The notes: a model not told the origin generated them from the sequence alone. 36,396 nucleotides of DNA from Prochlorococcus sp. AG-676-M04 (GCA_003210895.1 QCUB01000011.1:1-36396); one strand, 5' to 3'; counted from the first letter of the stretch, positions 1-8,879 are shown. Numbers and translations: made by a program.

Positions 1-57
1 ATTTTGTCCCTGGCACACCTTTCTAATTAAATCATTGGATAATTAAAATTATAGTGA

Positions 58-327
58 TTATACATTCACTGGCTCAAGGTCCTGCACAGAGCTATCTTGA
101 TCATCACTTTTATTTTTGACCTTATAAGCGTATATTAGTGATCCAACAGCAATTGATGTTGAAGCTAATATACCCGAAATTAGTATCAAAGCAAAAAGGC
201 CACCAATCAAACCTCCCTTTAATCTAAGTAGATTAGACTTTATAAGTAAAACCAAGAGGAATAATGTAGTAGCTTTAAGGGAGGTAACCTTAATAAAAGC
301 AAGAGGGGCAAAAGGATTTAGTAACAT
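58..327 (-). CDS. small hypothetical membrane protein
   Basis: The 89-residue product is not recognised. It has two hydrophobic stretches, at about residues 18-32 and 38-68, and an acidic, serine-rich tail (KSDDQDSS...), so it is probably a two-helix membrane protein. It begins with ATG. Several later hydrophobic start points are possible, but no clear ribosome binding site decides between them. No function can be inferred. Confidence 0.55.
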   Translation of the reverse strand: MLLNPFAPLAFIKVTSLKATTLFLLVLLIKSNLLRLKGGLIGGLFALILISGILASTSIAVGSLIYAYKVKNKSDDQDSSVQDLEPVNV

Positions 328-383
328 TTAAATTTTTCTATATTAGTTACTCTAAAAAGTAAATTGTAAAACTGCTTAATATT

Positions 384-414
384 AAAAAAAAAAAAAAGAC
401 TCGTAATGAGTCTT
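384..414 (-). terminator. intrinsic terminator (minus strand)
   Basis: A 7-bp perfect stem AAGACTC/GAGTCTT with a 5-base loop is followed, on the minus strand, by an uninterrupted run of about 14 T (seen as poly-A at 384-397 on the plus strand). It lies just downstream of the minus-strand small gene at 445-582 and should end its transcript. Confidence 0.8.
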
Positions 415-444
415 ATCTTAAAAAATTGCAAATTTAATTTAAAT

Positions 445-582
445 TTATGCGTCAGGATCAAAATTCTTTAGATTAGGTCCTGCAACCAATCCGACCAAAC
501 CAAAAAGAACTAGAGAACCAATTCCAAAACCAGCAGCCCAAGGGTTGAAACCACCTAAGGCAAATGAAGCTAATAAATTCAT
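445..582 (-). CDS. 45-residue hypothetical membrane protein
   Basis: The track ORF begins at a TTG at 672 (75 residues). The first ATG, at 582, gives a 45-residue protein starting MNLLASFALGG, with one glycine-rich transmembrane segment (GFGIGSLVLFGLVGLVAG) and the polar end NLKNFDPDA. I prefer the ATG because the upstream extension uses a rare start, although that extension is also hydrophobic and may be real. The gene is followed by a strong terminator, which supports it being expressed. The single-helix layout resembles small thylakoid proteins, but no family is recognised. Confidence 0.6.
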   Translation of the reverse strand: MNLLASFALGGFNPWAAGFGIGSLVLFGLVGLVAGPNLKNFDPDA

Positions 583-800
583 AAATTTAAAATCGTATAT
601 CTTCGAGATAGCATACAGAATTATTGAGGTAAATATACCCAAATTGAGACATTTCTTTGTAATTGAAGGCAATTCAATCTTAGGATCTCATTTATAGCTC
701 ATTCAATATTAGCCAAAAAGAATAATTGACTTTGAGTCATTCCAAAACAACAAGTCACTTTATTTTCATGTAATATTCAATTAACTGTAGAAAATTTATT

Positions 801-1181
801 ATGAATAAAGATTTAACATTTATATACGATGGAGAATGTCCTTTTTGTAATCAATTTGCAGAGCTTTTAGAACTTAAAAGTAAAATAAATAACATTTCTG
901 TACTAGATGGTAGAACAAATAAGAACATTACTAACTCCCTTATGAAAAAAGGGTATGACATAGATAAAGGAGCAATTCTTCTCGAGGGTGATGATATATT
1001 TCATGGGGCTGAAGCAATAAATACAATATGTAATCAAATAAATAATCCATCTGGCAGACTTTTAAAACTCTTGTCAAAGATCTTTAAATCAAACAATAGA
1101 ACAAAATTATTGTTCCCTTTCCTTATAAGAGCAAGGAGATTTGCATTGATTGCAAAAGGGGTGCCAACATCCTTGGTTTAA
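801..1181 (+). CDS. DCC-family thiol-disulfide protein (DUF393)
   Basis: This 126-residue protein starts with the hallmark of the DCC/DUF393 family: a beta strand followed by DGECPFCN at residues 10-17. It holds a CxxC pair (C13, C16) in a thioredoxin-like setting. The family is predicted to act in thiol-disulfide exchange, but substrates are unknown. The length and the C-terminal hydrophobic helix (FPFLIRARRFALIAKG) fit the family. The gene stands alone, with about 125 bases upstream. The family call is firm and the function is inferred. Confidence 0.85.
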   Translation: MNKDLTFIYDGECPFCNQFAELLELKSKINNISVLDGRTNKNITNSLMKKGYDIDKGAILLEGDDIFHGAEAINTICNQINNPSGRLLKLLSKIFKSNNRTKLLFPFLIRARRFALIAKGVPTSLV

Positions 1182-1290
1182 AAAGTTATTCTTTCCAAAG
1201 CAATAAATGACATATTTATAAGCTTATTAATGAATAAAAGATAATTTTGTATTTTTTAGCTAGAACATAGAAATAATATCTTTACAATTA

Positions 1291-1476
1291 ATGATAGAAA
1301 ACTTTAATCCATTTATTTCTTTAGGTGGTAAAGATGAAAAAATAAATCATATGGCAGAGGCAGCACTTGAGATGAATTTGACATGCAATGATTTAAAAAA
1401 GGATCTTGATTTAACGGATGGAGACATGGTTGACATGTTGCAATTAGTAATGGATGGTTTTAAGAATAAAAATTAA
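1291..1476 (+). CDS. 61-residue hypothetical protein
   Basis: A small acidic soluble protein with an ATG start, not recognised. It is helical in appearance, methionine-rich, and ends MVDMLQLVMDGFKNKN. It lies on the same strand as, and 44 bases before, the next small gene, so the two may be co-transcribed. Confidence 0.6.
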   Translation: MIENFNPFISLGGKDEKINHMAEAALEMNLTCNDLKKDLDLTDGDMVDMLQLVMDGFKNKN

Positions 1477-1520
1477 ATTAATATTCTTATTAAAAAATTT
1501 AGTTTTACTTAAAATTTTTG

Positions 1521-1829
1521 ATGAAAAGTATTCAATTTGAATTTTCAAAATATAAGTCAGTAAATTCTTTATGGTCTGAATTGATAGAACATTATGGATT
1601 TGAAAGAGCTCAAAAGATTGTTTCTCAAGCAATAGATTTACAAAAAATGAATGGTAATAAAAATGTAACTATTCCTATTATATTTTCTGGGACTGGAGGA
1701 TTAGCATTAATTCCTATTCAATCATTAAAAGAGGAGACTTTAAAAAGTAATACAAAAGATAATCAAGTACTTATATTTAATCTTAAAAAGAAATCATTTC
1801 AAATTTTAAACGAAGCTAAAAATACATAA
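1521..1829 (+). CDS. 102-residue hypothetical protein
   Basis: The track start is a TTG directly before an ATG at 1521; the ATG is the likely start. The protein is soluble, with an amphipathic first half (SLWSELIEHYGFERAQKIVSQA) and a glycine-containing central segment (IFSGTGGLALIPIQSL). No family is recognised. It follows the 61-residue gene on the same strand. Confidence 0.65.
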   Translation: MKSIQFEFSKYKSVNSLWSELIEHYGFERAQKIVSQAIDLQKMNGNKNVTIPIIFSGTGGLALIPIQSLKEETLKSNTKDNQVLIFNLKKKSFQILNEAKNT

Positions 1830-1970
1830 TTGTATTTTTGGAAAACCTTAAAATATAATAAATTAAACTTAAAATTTTAATATGTGAAATAATAGATATA
1901 CCAAACTCTTAGAATTTTTTCTCAATATATATAAATTTAATTTATAGTCAATATAAATATATATCGAATA

Positions 1971-2687
1971 ATGACTTTTGAAGCCAAATATCTTGGTTCA
2001 AATGGTTGGTTAATCAAATTTGATAAAACCAACTTAATAATAGATCCCTGGCTTACTGGTGATTTAGTATTCCCTCCAGGAGAGTGGTTTTTCAAAGGTT
2101 CACTAGACAATGAAATCTTAATTGAGGAAGACATTAATATAATTCTCTTAACGCAAGGGTTACCTGATCATTGCCATATTCCTTCATTAAAAAAGTTTAA
2201 AAAAAATATAGATATCATATGCCCTAACAGTGCAAAAAGAATCCTTGAAAAATTAGGTTTTACCTCGATTAAAGTTCTTCAACCATCAGAAATAATTAAA
2301 AAATATAGTTTAAGAATAGAAGCTACTGCAGGTGCACCTGTACCACAAATAGAAAATGGATACATAGTGAAAGAGGATAAAGGAAAAGGATTCTACATAG
2401 AACCACATGGATATCTTGATGAAAACGTTAAATCTCAAGAAATAGATGCTGTAATAACTCCAATAATTAATCTTGAACTTCCTTTCGTAGGATCTTTTGT
2501 AAAAGGCGCAGATGTACTTCCAAAATTAATAAATACTTTTAATCCAAAATACATACTTTCAAGTACTGCTGGAGGAGAAGCTAAATATACAGGTCTCTTA
2601 AACAAATTTATATCAGTTCAGGAATATGCAGAAGAAGTAAAATGTAACCTGGTAAATTTAAAGACTATGGATTCTGTAAAAATTTAA
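1971..2687 (+). CDS. degenerate metallo-beta-lactamase-fold protein (UlaG/plastid type)
   Basis: This 238-residue protein has the start of the metallo-hydrolase fold: KYLGSNGWLIKF, then the strand LIIDPWLTGD with the family's early DP motif. Where active members carry HxHxDH, this one reads TQGLPDHCH (residues 61-69). By position Q62 and L64 replace the first two metal-binding histidines, while D66 and H67 remain and H69 is extra. As I recall, related cyanobacterial and plant chloroplast proteins share this DHCH form, so the loss is probably a family trait rather than decay. Classical two-metal hydrolase activity is therefore doubtful. The stop is followed in the same frame by the hidden exported ORF described next. 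Confidence 0.8.
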   Translation: MTFEAKYLGSNGWLIKFDKTNLIIDPWLTGDLVFPPGEWFFKGSLDNEILIEEDINIILLTQGLPDHCHIPSLKKFKKNIDIICPNSAKRILEKLGFTSIKVLQPSEIIKKYSLRIEATAGAPVPQIENGYIVKEDKGKGFYIEPHGYLDENVKSQEIDAVITPIINLELPFVGSFVKGADVLPKLINTFNPKYILSSTAGGEAKYTGLLNKFISVQEYAEEVKCNLVNLKTMDSVKI

Positions 2688-2753
2688 AGATTTTTTATAA
2701 AAAAAATTTATAACTTTATAAATATTGCATATAAACTAATAAAATATAAAAGT

Positions 2754-2760
2754 AAAGGAG
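2754..2760 (+). promoter_or_regulatory. Shine-Dalgarno AAAGGAG before a non-ATG start
   Basis: A strong AAAGGAG lies 8 bases before an ATT codon at 2769, in frame with a long open reading frame that has no ATG, GTG or TTG near its beginning. Spacing is ideal for ATT initiation. If translation instead starts at the ATA at 2739, this purine run is a chance occurrence inside the coding region (Ser-Lys-Gly codons). Confidence 0.5.
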
Positions 2761-2768
2761 TATCTAAA

Positions 2769-3122
2769 ATTCATTCGTTATTTTTTTCAACAATTTTTCT
2801 ATTTGCTCTAAACACAACCTATTTTTGCGACAATATTAAACTCAATTTAGTAATTAGAAATAATATTAATGGAGATTTCTCAATAGTTAAAACTATCTCT
2901 GAAATTGAACCTGGAGCATTTATTAATATAGATTGGAATGGGAAAAAGCTTATGCTTCCATATTCTCTTAGAAAAGATTACTTATCATTTACAGACAGAA
3001 AATGGGATTGGAGATATCAAATAAATCAAGAGGGGTTGGCAGAAGATAAAAAGCCCATATTATATGAGTTACTGCAATCTGGAGAAATCAAGAATCATAT
3101 ATGTCAATTAGGAGAAACCTAA
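2769..3122 (+). CDS. hidden exported hypothetical protein, non-standard start
   Basis: The reading frame ends at TAA 3120-3122 and is missing from the ORF track because it lacks a usual start. From ATT 2769 it encodes about 117 residues: a hydrophobic signal-like segment (SLFFSTIFLFALNTTYFC), then a soluble part with several aromatic residues (FTDRKWDWRYQINQEG), ending ICQLGET. The composition looks coding. Two starts compete. ATT 2769 has a good Shine-Dalgarno. ATA 2739 would add a basic region (KYKSKGVSK), which makes a more typical signal peptide and could be a mutated ATG. The frame is open back to the stop of the preceding metallo-beta-lactamase gene. Function unknown. Confidence 0.6.
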   Translation: MHSLFFSTIFLFALNTTYFCDNIKLNLVIRNNINGDFSIVKTISEIEPGAFINIDWNGKKLMLPYSLRKDYLSFTDRKWDWRYQINQEGLAEDKKPILYELLQSGEIKNHICQLGET

Positions 3123-3194
3123 TTATTTTTACTTTATTATGCACATAATTGTCTTTGATAAATTATTTAGTTCAAAGAATTATTTAAATAAAAT

Positions 3195-5804
3195 ATGCTA
3201 AACGTCTCAGAAAATAAGAACAATAATGAATATATAAACCTGGAGGATTATAAATCCTTTGATTATGAAATACCTAATATTTTCTTGGATTTCATAATTG
3301 AAGACTCAAGAGTAATTGTTAAAACCGAACTTAAATTAATCAAAAAGAACATTAATATTAATTCCCTTATTCTTGATGGGATAGATATATTTGTTGAAAA
3401 AATATATTTAGATGAATCTTTATTAGTAGAAAATAACTATTCAATACATAAAGATAAATTATTTATTAAACCCATTCTTAAAGAAACTTTTACCTTAAAA
3501 ATTGAGGGAACAATTAAACCAAAGGAGAATTTTTCACTTTTAGGAATGTATGAAAGTAATGGAATTATTACTACGCAATGTGAAGCAGAAGGGTTTAGAA
3601 GAATAAGCTACCATTCTGATAGACCTGATGTTTTAAGTAAATATAAAGTAAGGATAGAGGCAAATAAGGAAGAATATCCAGTATTACTATCTAATGGAAA
3701 TCTAATCAAAGCAAATGATCTTGAATGCAAAAGACACGAAGTGATATGGGAAGATCCATATCCCAAACCCTCATATCTTTTTGCTTTAGTTGCAGGAAAA
3801 CTTAACTGCATCAAAGATAACTTCAATACTAAATCTAATAAAAAAGTAGAAATAAATATATACGTAGAAAAAGGTGATGAAAAATATGTACAGCATTCAA
3901 TCAATTCATTGAAGAAATCCATGAAATGGGACGAAGAAAAATATAATCTCGAATATGATTTATCATTATTTAATATTGTTGCAATTAGGCATTTCAATAT
4001 GGGGGCAATGGAAAATAAAAGCCTCAACATATTCAACTCTAAATTAATACTTGCAAATACTGAGACTTCGACTGATGAAGAGCTAGAGCGTATAGAAGGT
4101 GTAATCGCTCATGAGTATTTTCATAATTGGACTGGTAATAGAATAACGTGTAGAGATTGGTTTCAATTATCATTAAAAGAAGGTTTAACAGTATTTAGAG
4201 ATCAGGAATTTACCGCAGATCTTCATAATCGTTCAATAAAAAGACTTGAAGATGCAAAATTCCTGAGAAAAGCTCAATTTAGAGAAGACTCTGGCCCAAC
4301 ATCACATCCAGTGAGACCTGAAAAATATTTAGAGATAGACAATTTTTATACGACTACTATTTACGAAAAAGGAGCCGAAATAATAAGGATGCTTAAAACA
4401 TTAGTTAAAGATGAAAGTTTTAATAATGGTTTTAGGAATTTTATTTCTAATTATGATGGGAAAGCCGCAACTATTGATCAATTTGTTGAAAAAATTTTAG
4501 AGAATAACAAAGAAATAAATATTGAAAAATTCAAAATCTGGTATAAACAAAATGGCACTCCATTGGTTAAGTTCAAAAGAAAATGGGATAGAGAAAAACA
4601 AATCCTTAAAATACAGGTCTCTCAAATAAATCCAAATAAAAAGAATCTTTATAACGATTTACCTCTTATAATTCCTATTAATATTGCAATATTTTTGAGT
4701 AGTTATGAAAAAATAAATAAGACACTTATCTTAAAAGAAAAGGAAGAAGAATTCACTCTAAAAAATATAACCTCCAATTTTGATACCCCAATAATTTCCT
4801 ATTTTCGAAATTTTTCAGCCCCAATTAAATGGGAAACAGATACTACATTTGCAGAGAAATTATTAATACTAGAATTTGAAACTGATTATTTCACAATATA
4901 TGACACGATAAAAGGTATATACAGAAAAATTATTTGCAAAAGAATATATGAAGAACCCGATATTAATATTGAGAATAAATTAATAACAACATTAAGATCA
5001 ATTATTAGGAATAATAAAAGTATAAATTTATCTCTCTTATCTGAAATACTTAGTATCCCAAACTTCTCAGAAATAGAATCAGAAATCAAGAAAATTGATC
5101 CATTAAAAATTTATAAAACTATCGATGAATTAAATTATCTTTTTGGTACTAAATTAAAAGAAGAATTGTTGAATAAGCTTAAAGAGATAGATAAAAATAT
5201 TACTAGAATATGGCCTGAGGGTAAGGATGAAAGAAAACTAATAGAAACAATATGGAGGTTACTTTTACATAGTAAAGATGAAGTAATTAAAAGTAAAATA
5301 ATTAGTTATGTAGATAGTAATTCAATGACACTATCGAAAGCTGCTTTGAATGTATTCACAAGGATTAATTGTCCGGAAAGAGAATTAATTTCAAATATAT
5401 TTTTTAATAAATGGAAAAATAATCCAGTAGTCTTAGACAATTGGTTCTATTTTAAAGCTTCTATTGAGATAGATAGTAATCAAAAAAGTCTTGAAGATCT
5501 ATTTAAAAATAAATATTTTGATGTCAAATCACCCAATACTTTAAGATCTATATTGAATGCTTACGTAACGAGAAATTCATTATTCCACTCCATAGATGGA
5601 TCAGGTTATAAGTACATAGCTAATAAAATTCTAGAATTTGATAAATCAAATCCAATAGTAATTTCACGCTTTTTAAAAATATTTAGTACTTTTAGACAAT
5701 ATGAAAATCCCTATAAAAAGAATATAGTTAAAATTCTTGAATACATTAAAAAAAATAAACTTTCAACAAATACAAGAGAAGTTATAGATGCAATTTTAAA
5801 TTAA
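3195..5804 (+). CDS. pepN: aminopeptidase N (M1 family)
   Basis: This 869-residue zinc metallopeptidase removes N-terminal amino acids from peptides in the cytoplasm. The exopeptidase motif GAMEN is at about residues 270-274. The zinc site HEYFHNW begins at H306 (H306 and H310 as ligands, E307 catalytic), and the third ligand E329 is in LKEGLTV. The stabilising tyrosine region (FYTTTIYEKGAE) is near residue 388. N-terminal beta domain, thermolysin-like domain and long alpha-helical C-terminal domain are all present at full length for the E. coli PepN type. No signal peptide is visible. The gene is flanked by a small zinc-ribbon gene that converges on it. Confidence 0.97.
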   Translation: MLNVSENKNNNEYINLEDYKSFDYEIPNIFLDFIIEDSRVIVKTELKLIKKNININSLILDGIDIFVEKIYLDESLLVENNYSIHKDKLFIKPILKETFTLKIEGTIKPKENFSLLGMYESNGIITTQCEAEGFRRISYHSDRPDVLSKYKVRIEANKEEYPVLLSNGNLIKANDLECKRHEVIWEDPYPKPSYLFALVAGKLNCIKDNFNTKSNKKVEINIYVEKGDEKYVQHSINSLKKSMKWDEEKYNLEYDLSLFNIVAIRHFNMGAMENKSLNIFNSKLILANTETSTDEELERIEGVIAHEYFHNWTGNRITCRDWFQLSLKEGLTVFRDQEFTADLHNRSIKRLEDAKFLRKAQFREDSGPTSHPVRPEKYLEIDNFYTTTIYEKGAEIIRMLKTLVKDESFNNGFRNFISNYDGKAATIDQFVEKILENNKEINIEKFKIWYKQNGTPLVKFKRKWDREKQILKIQVSQINPNKKNLYNDLPLIIPINIAIFLSSYEKINKTLILKEKEEEFTLKNITSNFDTPIISYFRNFSAPIKWETDTTFAEKLLILEFETDYFTIYDTIKGIYRKIICKRIYEEPDINIENKLITTLRSIIRNNKSINLSLLSEILSIPNFSEIESEIKKIDPLKIYKTIDELNYLFGTKLKEELLNKLKEIDKNITRIWPEGKDERKLIETIWRLLLHSKDEVIKSKIISYVDSNSMTLSKAALNVFTRINCPERELISNIFFNKWKNNPVVLDNWFYFKASIEIDSNQKSLEDLFKNKYFDVKSPNTLRSILNAYVTRNSLFHSIDGSGYKYIANKILEFDKSNPIVISRFLKIFSTFRQYENPYKKNIVKILEYIKKNKLSTNTREVIDAILN

Positions 5805-5812
5805 TAATTATT

Positions 5813-6049
5813 CTATTTATATAAACTTATAAGGAGTATTATTAAAATACTAATAATAATAAAAATCAAAAATGCTTTTGTAGTGATTAGTTTTTTAAAA
5901 TTATTTAATCTATCTTTTTTAAATTCTTTATTCCACTTACTTTTTATGTAATTATTAGTTACAAATTTATTAGGTCTCCCACAAAATAGGCAAGTTGGAG
6001 CAGTTATTGAGATTAAATTTTTGCATTGTGGACATTTTTTTTGCTTCAT
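5813..6049 (-). CDS. zinc-ribbon, single-helix membrane protein
   Basis: This 78-residue protein has an N-terminal zinc ribbon (CPQCKNL...CLFCGRPN, two CxxC pairs), a basic linker and one C-terminal transmembrane helix (FLIFIIISILIILLISLY). It is thus a tail-anchored zinc-ribbon protein with the ribbon on the cytoplasmic side. It converges on pepN with only 8 bases between stops. A similar layout occurs at 31660-31938. Function unknown. Confidence 0.75.
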   Translation of the reverse strand: MKQKKCPQCKNLISITAPTCLFCGRPNKFVTNNYIKSKWNKEFKKDRLNNFKKLITTKAFLIFIIISILIILLISLYK

Positions 6050-6209
6050 AATTTTTATATCTTAACAAATAATTTTAAGATTTTTTTTATTAAAAAACTT
6101 TATATAAAAAAGTCTCTTAAGTAGTAAATATTAAGGATTATTTATACAAAATGTTTTGAGAATAATTAAATTAAGTTTCAAAAAAAGACTTAATTAAAAC
6201 TAATTAATA

Positions 6210-6407
6210 ATGTGGAATATAATTAATTATTATTTTAATTTTTACATGTTCGCAATTGCATTAGGATTGGGCCCTCTAGAGACAATTACAATAGCAATAT
6301 CAGCTACAGTTTTTATTGCTGCTTTTACATGGGTATCAATTAAAGGTGATTTAAGAGAACTTGCAAGGGAACTTATTGATGATAATAATAAGCAAGAAGA
6401 AAATTAA
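6210..6407 (+). CDS. small single-helix membrane protein
   Basis: 65 residues, starting MWNIINYYFNFYMF; an internal ATG at codon 13 is also possible. One long hydrophobic segment (about residues 15-43) is followed by a charged amphipathic tail (KGDLRELARELIDDNNKQEEN). Not recognised. Confidence 0.65.
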   Translation: MWNIINYYFNFYMFAIALGLGPLETITIAISATVFIAAFTWVSIKGDLRELARELIDDNNKQEEN

Positions 6408-6423
6408 CTTTTTCTATAAATAA

Positions 6424-6621
6424 TTAATTATGTAACTTTGGATAATCAATAATATGTCTTATTTCCTTAAGAGATGCTCCATAAATACTATTGCCATTTA
6501 AATTAACTCCTTTCCACTTTTCTTTTTGGTTAAAAGTATCGTTAATACTAGATTTATTCTTAAAAGAATGATTATCATCCCATGTTAAAGTTATATCCCA
6601 ACCTTTATAGTTTTCTATCAT
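6424..6621 (-). CDS. 65-residue hypothetical protein
   Basis: The track ORF starts at 6657, but the ATG at 6621 (MIENYKGWDITLTWDD) removes a cysteine-rich extension that looks non-coding. The remainder is small, soluble and rich in tryptophan, asparagine and lysine. It lies on the same strand as, and downstream of, purT, 101 bases after that gene's stop. Not recognised. Confidence 0.6.
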   Translation of the reverse strand: MIENYKGWDITLTWDDNHSFKNKSSINDTFNQKEKWKGVNLNGNSIYGASLKEIRHIIDYPKLHN

Positions 6622-6722
6622 AGAAAAAATAATAATACATCTAAATACTACATACAAAGACAGAAAACAAAAACGAAGGAAATAAGTAGTTTTTTATTAA
6701 TATTTATTTAATATTCTATAAA

Positions 6723-7895
6723 TTAGGAAACAATTTTAATTTTAAGTGCTGACTTGTCGGCATTTTCGCGAGCAATATTAAGGTCATCATCTGATGAGAG
6801 GACTACCCCCATTCTCCTTCCTTTCTTTGATGTTGGTTTCCCAAATATTAAAACTTTAGTATTCTCTATTTCAAGTGCTTCGTTTAGTCCAGTGTATGAA
6901 GGATTATTAGATTCATTATCTGAAATTATTACTCTGGATGCTGAGGGCTTTAATAGTGAAATATTTGGTATGGGTAGATTTAAAAAGGCTCTTAAGTGTA
7001 ATTCAAATTCGTTTATGTTTTGACTAACTATGGTGACCATTCCCGTATCATGAGGCCTAGGAGATAATTCTGAAAATATAACCTCTTTGCCTCTAACAAA
7101 AAACTCAACCCCATATATACCCGAACCATTTAAATTATCTAATATTTTTGCAGTCATTTTTCGGGCTTCATTAATCAAGGATTGATTCATATCCAATGGT
7201 TGCCAGCTACATTGATAATCTCCTTTATATTGTTCATGACCTATTGGCTCACAAAATAGGTTCTCTCCACTATCTTTTCTAATAGTTAAGAGAGTAAATT
7301 CATAATCAAAATTTAAAAATTCCTCAAGTATTACACCAACTATTTTTCCTCTTGAATTTTTTAAGGCACCATTCCATGCAAATAAAAGATCCTCTTTCCG
7401 GTTAACTAAACTTTGACCTTTACCTGATGAACTCATTAGAGGCTTTAGCAAAAGAGGGAAGCCAATTTCGGATGATTTTTTTTCTAGCTCTTCAACATTA
7501 AAAACATAACTAAATTTTGCAGTTTTTATATTTAATTCTTTAGAAGCAAGGTTTCTTATTTTATCCCTATTCATAGTTATTTCAACAGTTCTAGCATTAG
7601 GGACGATATTTATTCCTTCATCTTCAAGTTCCTTTAAAGCTTCAATCGAGAGTGCTTCAATCTCGGGAACTACAAAATCAGGTTTGAGTTCTTTTATGGT
7701 ATTTTTTAAAATTTCCTTATCACTCATATCTATTACAAAAGAATTATCAGCTAATTGCATTGCAGGTGCATTTTCGTATTTATCAATAGCTATTACTTCT
7801 AAGCCTAATCTTTTAGCTTCAACCACTAACTCTTTTCCAAGTTCGCCACTTCCGAGTAATAATATTTTCTTAGGAATAAATTTTAAAATGCCCAT
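6723..7895 (-). CDS. purT: formate-dependent phosphoribosylglycinamide formyltransferase
   Basis: PurT makes formyl-GAR from GAR, formate and ATP in purine synthesis, replacing folate-dependent PurN. The 390-residue length is normal for PurT. The N-terminal pre-ATP-grasp domain reads ILLLGSGELGKE (about residues 10-21). The ATP-grasp domain carries FPLLLKPLMSSSGKGQS and the C-terminal half has GVEFFVRGKEVIFSELSPRPHDTGMVT, the metal and substrate region typical of PurT/PurK enzymes. The gene starts 17 bases downstream of the stop of the small minus-strand membrane-protein gene and is probably co-transcribed with it. Confidence 0.96.
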   Translation of the reverse strand: MGILKFIPKKILLLGSGELGKELVVEAKRLGLEVIAIDKYENAPAMQLADNSFVIDMSDKEILKNTIKELKPDFVVPEIEALSIEALKELEDEGINIVPNARTVEITMNRDKIRNLASKELNIKTAKFSYVFNVEELEKKSSEIGFPLLLKPLMSSSGKGQSLVNRKEDLLFAWNGALKNSRGKIVGVILEEFLNFDYEFTLLTIRKDSGENLFCEPIGHEQYKGDYQCSWQPLDMNQSLINEARKMTAKILDNLNGSGIYGVEFFVRGKEVIFSELSPRPHDTGMVTIVSQNINEFELHLRAFLNLPIPNISLLKPSASRVIISDNESNNPSYTGLNEALEIENTKVLIFGKPTSKKGRRMGVVLSSDDDLNIARENADKSALKIKIVS

Positions 7896-7912
7896 CCCTG
7901 AATTAATTCATG

Positions 7913-8155
7913 TTAGTTTTCATCATCAGATAGCTTGTTAGAGAGTTTATCTTTTCTTTTATTAGCTTTTAAACTAGACAAAAATAAATTATTTCGGAAC
8001 CAATCATTTTGCTTCATTCCTCTTGTGATTGATGTTGAGATCGCACCAAGAAAGAAAAAACCCATCATTACCCAAAGGATTCGTTCTAGAGCAATTGAAG
8101 GCGAGAAGCCCTGCCCTGATTTAATAATTTCAGTAAGAGGGTCTAAGGGATCCAA
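7913..8155 (-). CDS. small membrane protein upstream of purT
   Basis: 80 residues; the best start is a TTG at 8155, because an in-frame stop lies a few codons upstream and there is no earlier ATG. One transmembrane segment (ILWVMMGFFFLGAISTSI) is followed by a basic cytoplasmic tail with many lysines. It precedes purT by 17 bases on the same strand. Not recognised. Confidence 0.65.
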   Translation of the reverse strand: MDPLDPLTEIIKSGQGFSPSIALERILWVMMGFFFLGAISTSITRGMKQNDWFRNNLFLSSLKANKRKDKLSNKLSDDEN

Positions 8156-8303
8156 AATAATTTTTAATTCACATACATCAATTATATAAGCAGAGAAAAA
8201 ACTTTTTACTAAAAATTACAAATAAAAATAATAAGATAAAAGATCCTTAAAAACACAAAAACATTTTTACAATGTTATCTTCAAAAGATATTTTATTAAA
8301 CAT

Positions 8304-8783
8304 ATGCTAGTAGAAGTCCGAAACACAACTGTTATATCAGGGAGTGGAGAAGCTAGAAAGCTTGGCGAATATTCTGAAAATGTAATTTTGATAGTAAACG
8401 TCGCTAGTTATTGCGGAAATACTGCTCAATATGAGGATCTCCAAAAGCTTCACAATAAATATGCAAAAAAAGGGTTAAGGATTCTCGCTTTCCCTTGTAA
8501 TGATTTTGGGAATCAAGAGCCTGATTCACTTAAAGAGATTAAAAACTTTTGTTTTACAAAATATGGTGTTGAATTCGAAATTATGGAAAAAGTTCATGCG
8601 AAAGGTAATACAACAGAACCATATACAACGCTAAATAAAGTTGAACCAACAGGTGATGTTGAATGGAACTTTGAAAAATTCTTAATTGGTAAAGATAGTA
8701 AAGTTATTGCGAGATTTAAGCCTGGTGTTCAGCCTTTCGATGAGAACTTAATCGCTGCTATAGAAGTAGCTTTAGAATCTTAA
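8304..8783 (+). CDS. glutathione-peroxidase-family thiol peroxidase
   Basis: This 159-residue protein matches the Gpx/BtuE family. The peroxidatic cysteine is C37 (NVASYCGNT), with the second family block AFPCNDFGNQEP (residues 62-73) supplying Q71, and WNFEKFLI (W121) completing the catalytic set. The active residue is cysteine, not selenocysteine. Members reduce hydrogen peroxide and lipid hydroperoxides, usually with thioredoxin in bacteria and plastids. A resolving cysteine may be C65 or C83. The N terminus has no signal peptide, so it is cytoplasmic. Confidence 0.95.
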   Translation: MLVEVRNTTVISGSGEARKLGEYSENVILIVNVASYCGNTAQYEDLQKLHNKYAKKGLRILAFPCNDFGNQEPDSLKEIKNFCFTKYGVEFEIMEKVHAKGNTTEPYTTLNKVEPTGDVEWNFEKFLIGKDSKVIARFKPGVQPFDENLIAAIEVALES

Positions 8784-8879
8784 TATAAAAATTAGATAAC
8801 TTTTATGTTGATAATACGAAAATACTTATAAGCTCTAATTATTTTCACATTAAAAAAAAATGAATTGATTTAAGATTTA

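Noticed and set aside
1-48. Possible tail of a plus-strand gene (frame 3 reads FVPGTPF then stop at 24-26)
   Set aside because: Too little sequence to tell a real C terminus from chance; other frames also reach stops within 50 bases.
3608-4036. 142-residue minus-strand ORF inside pepN
   Set aside because: Antisense to a clearly coding region carrying the catalytic motifs; a shadow ORF.
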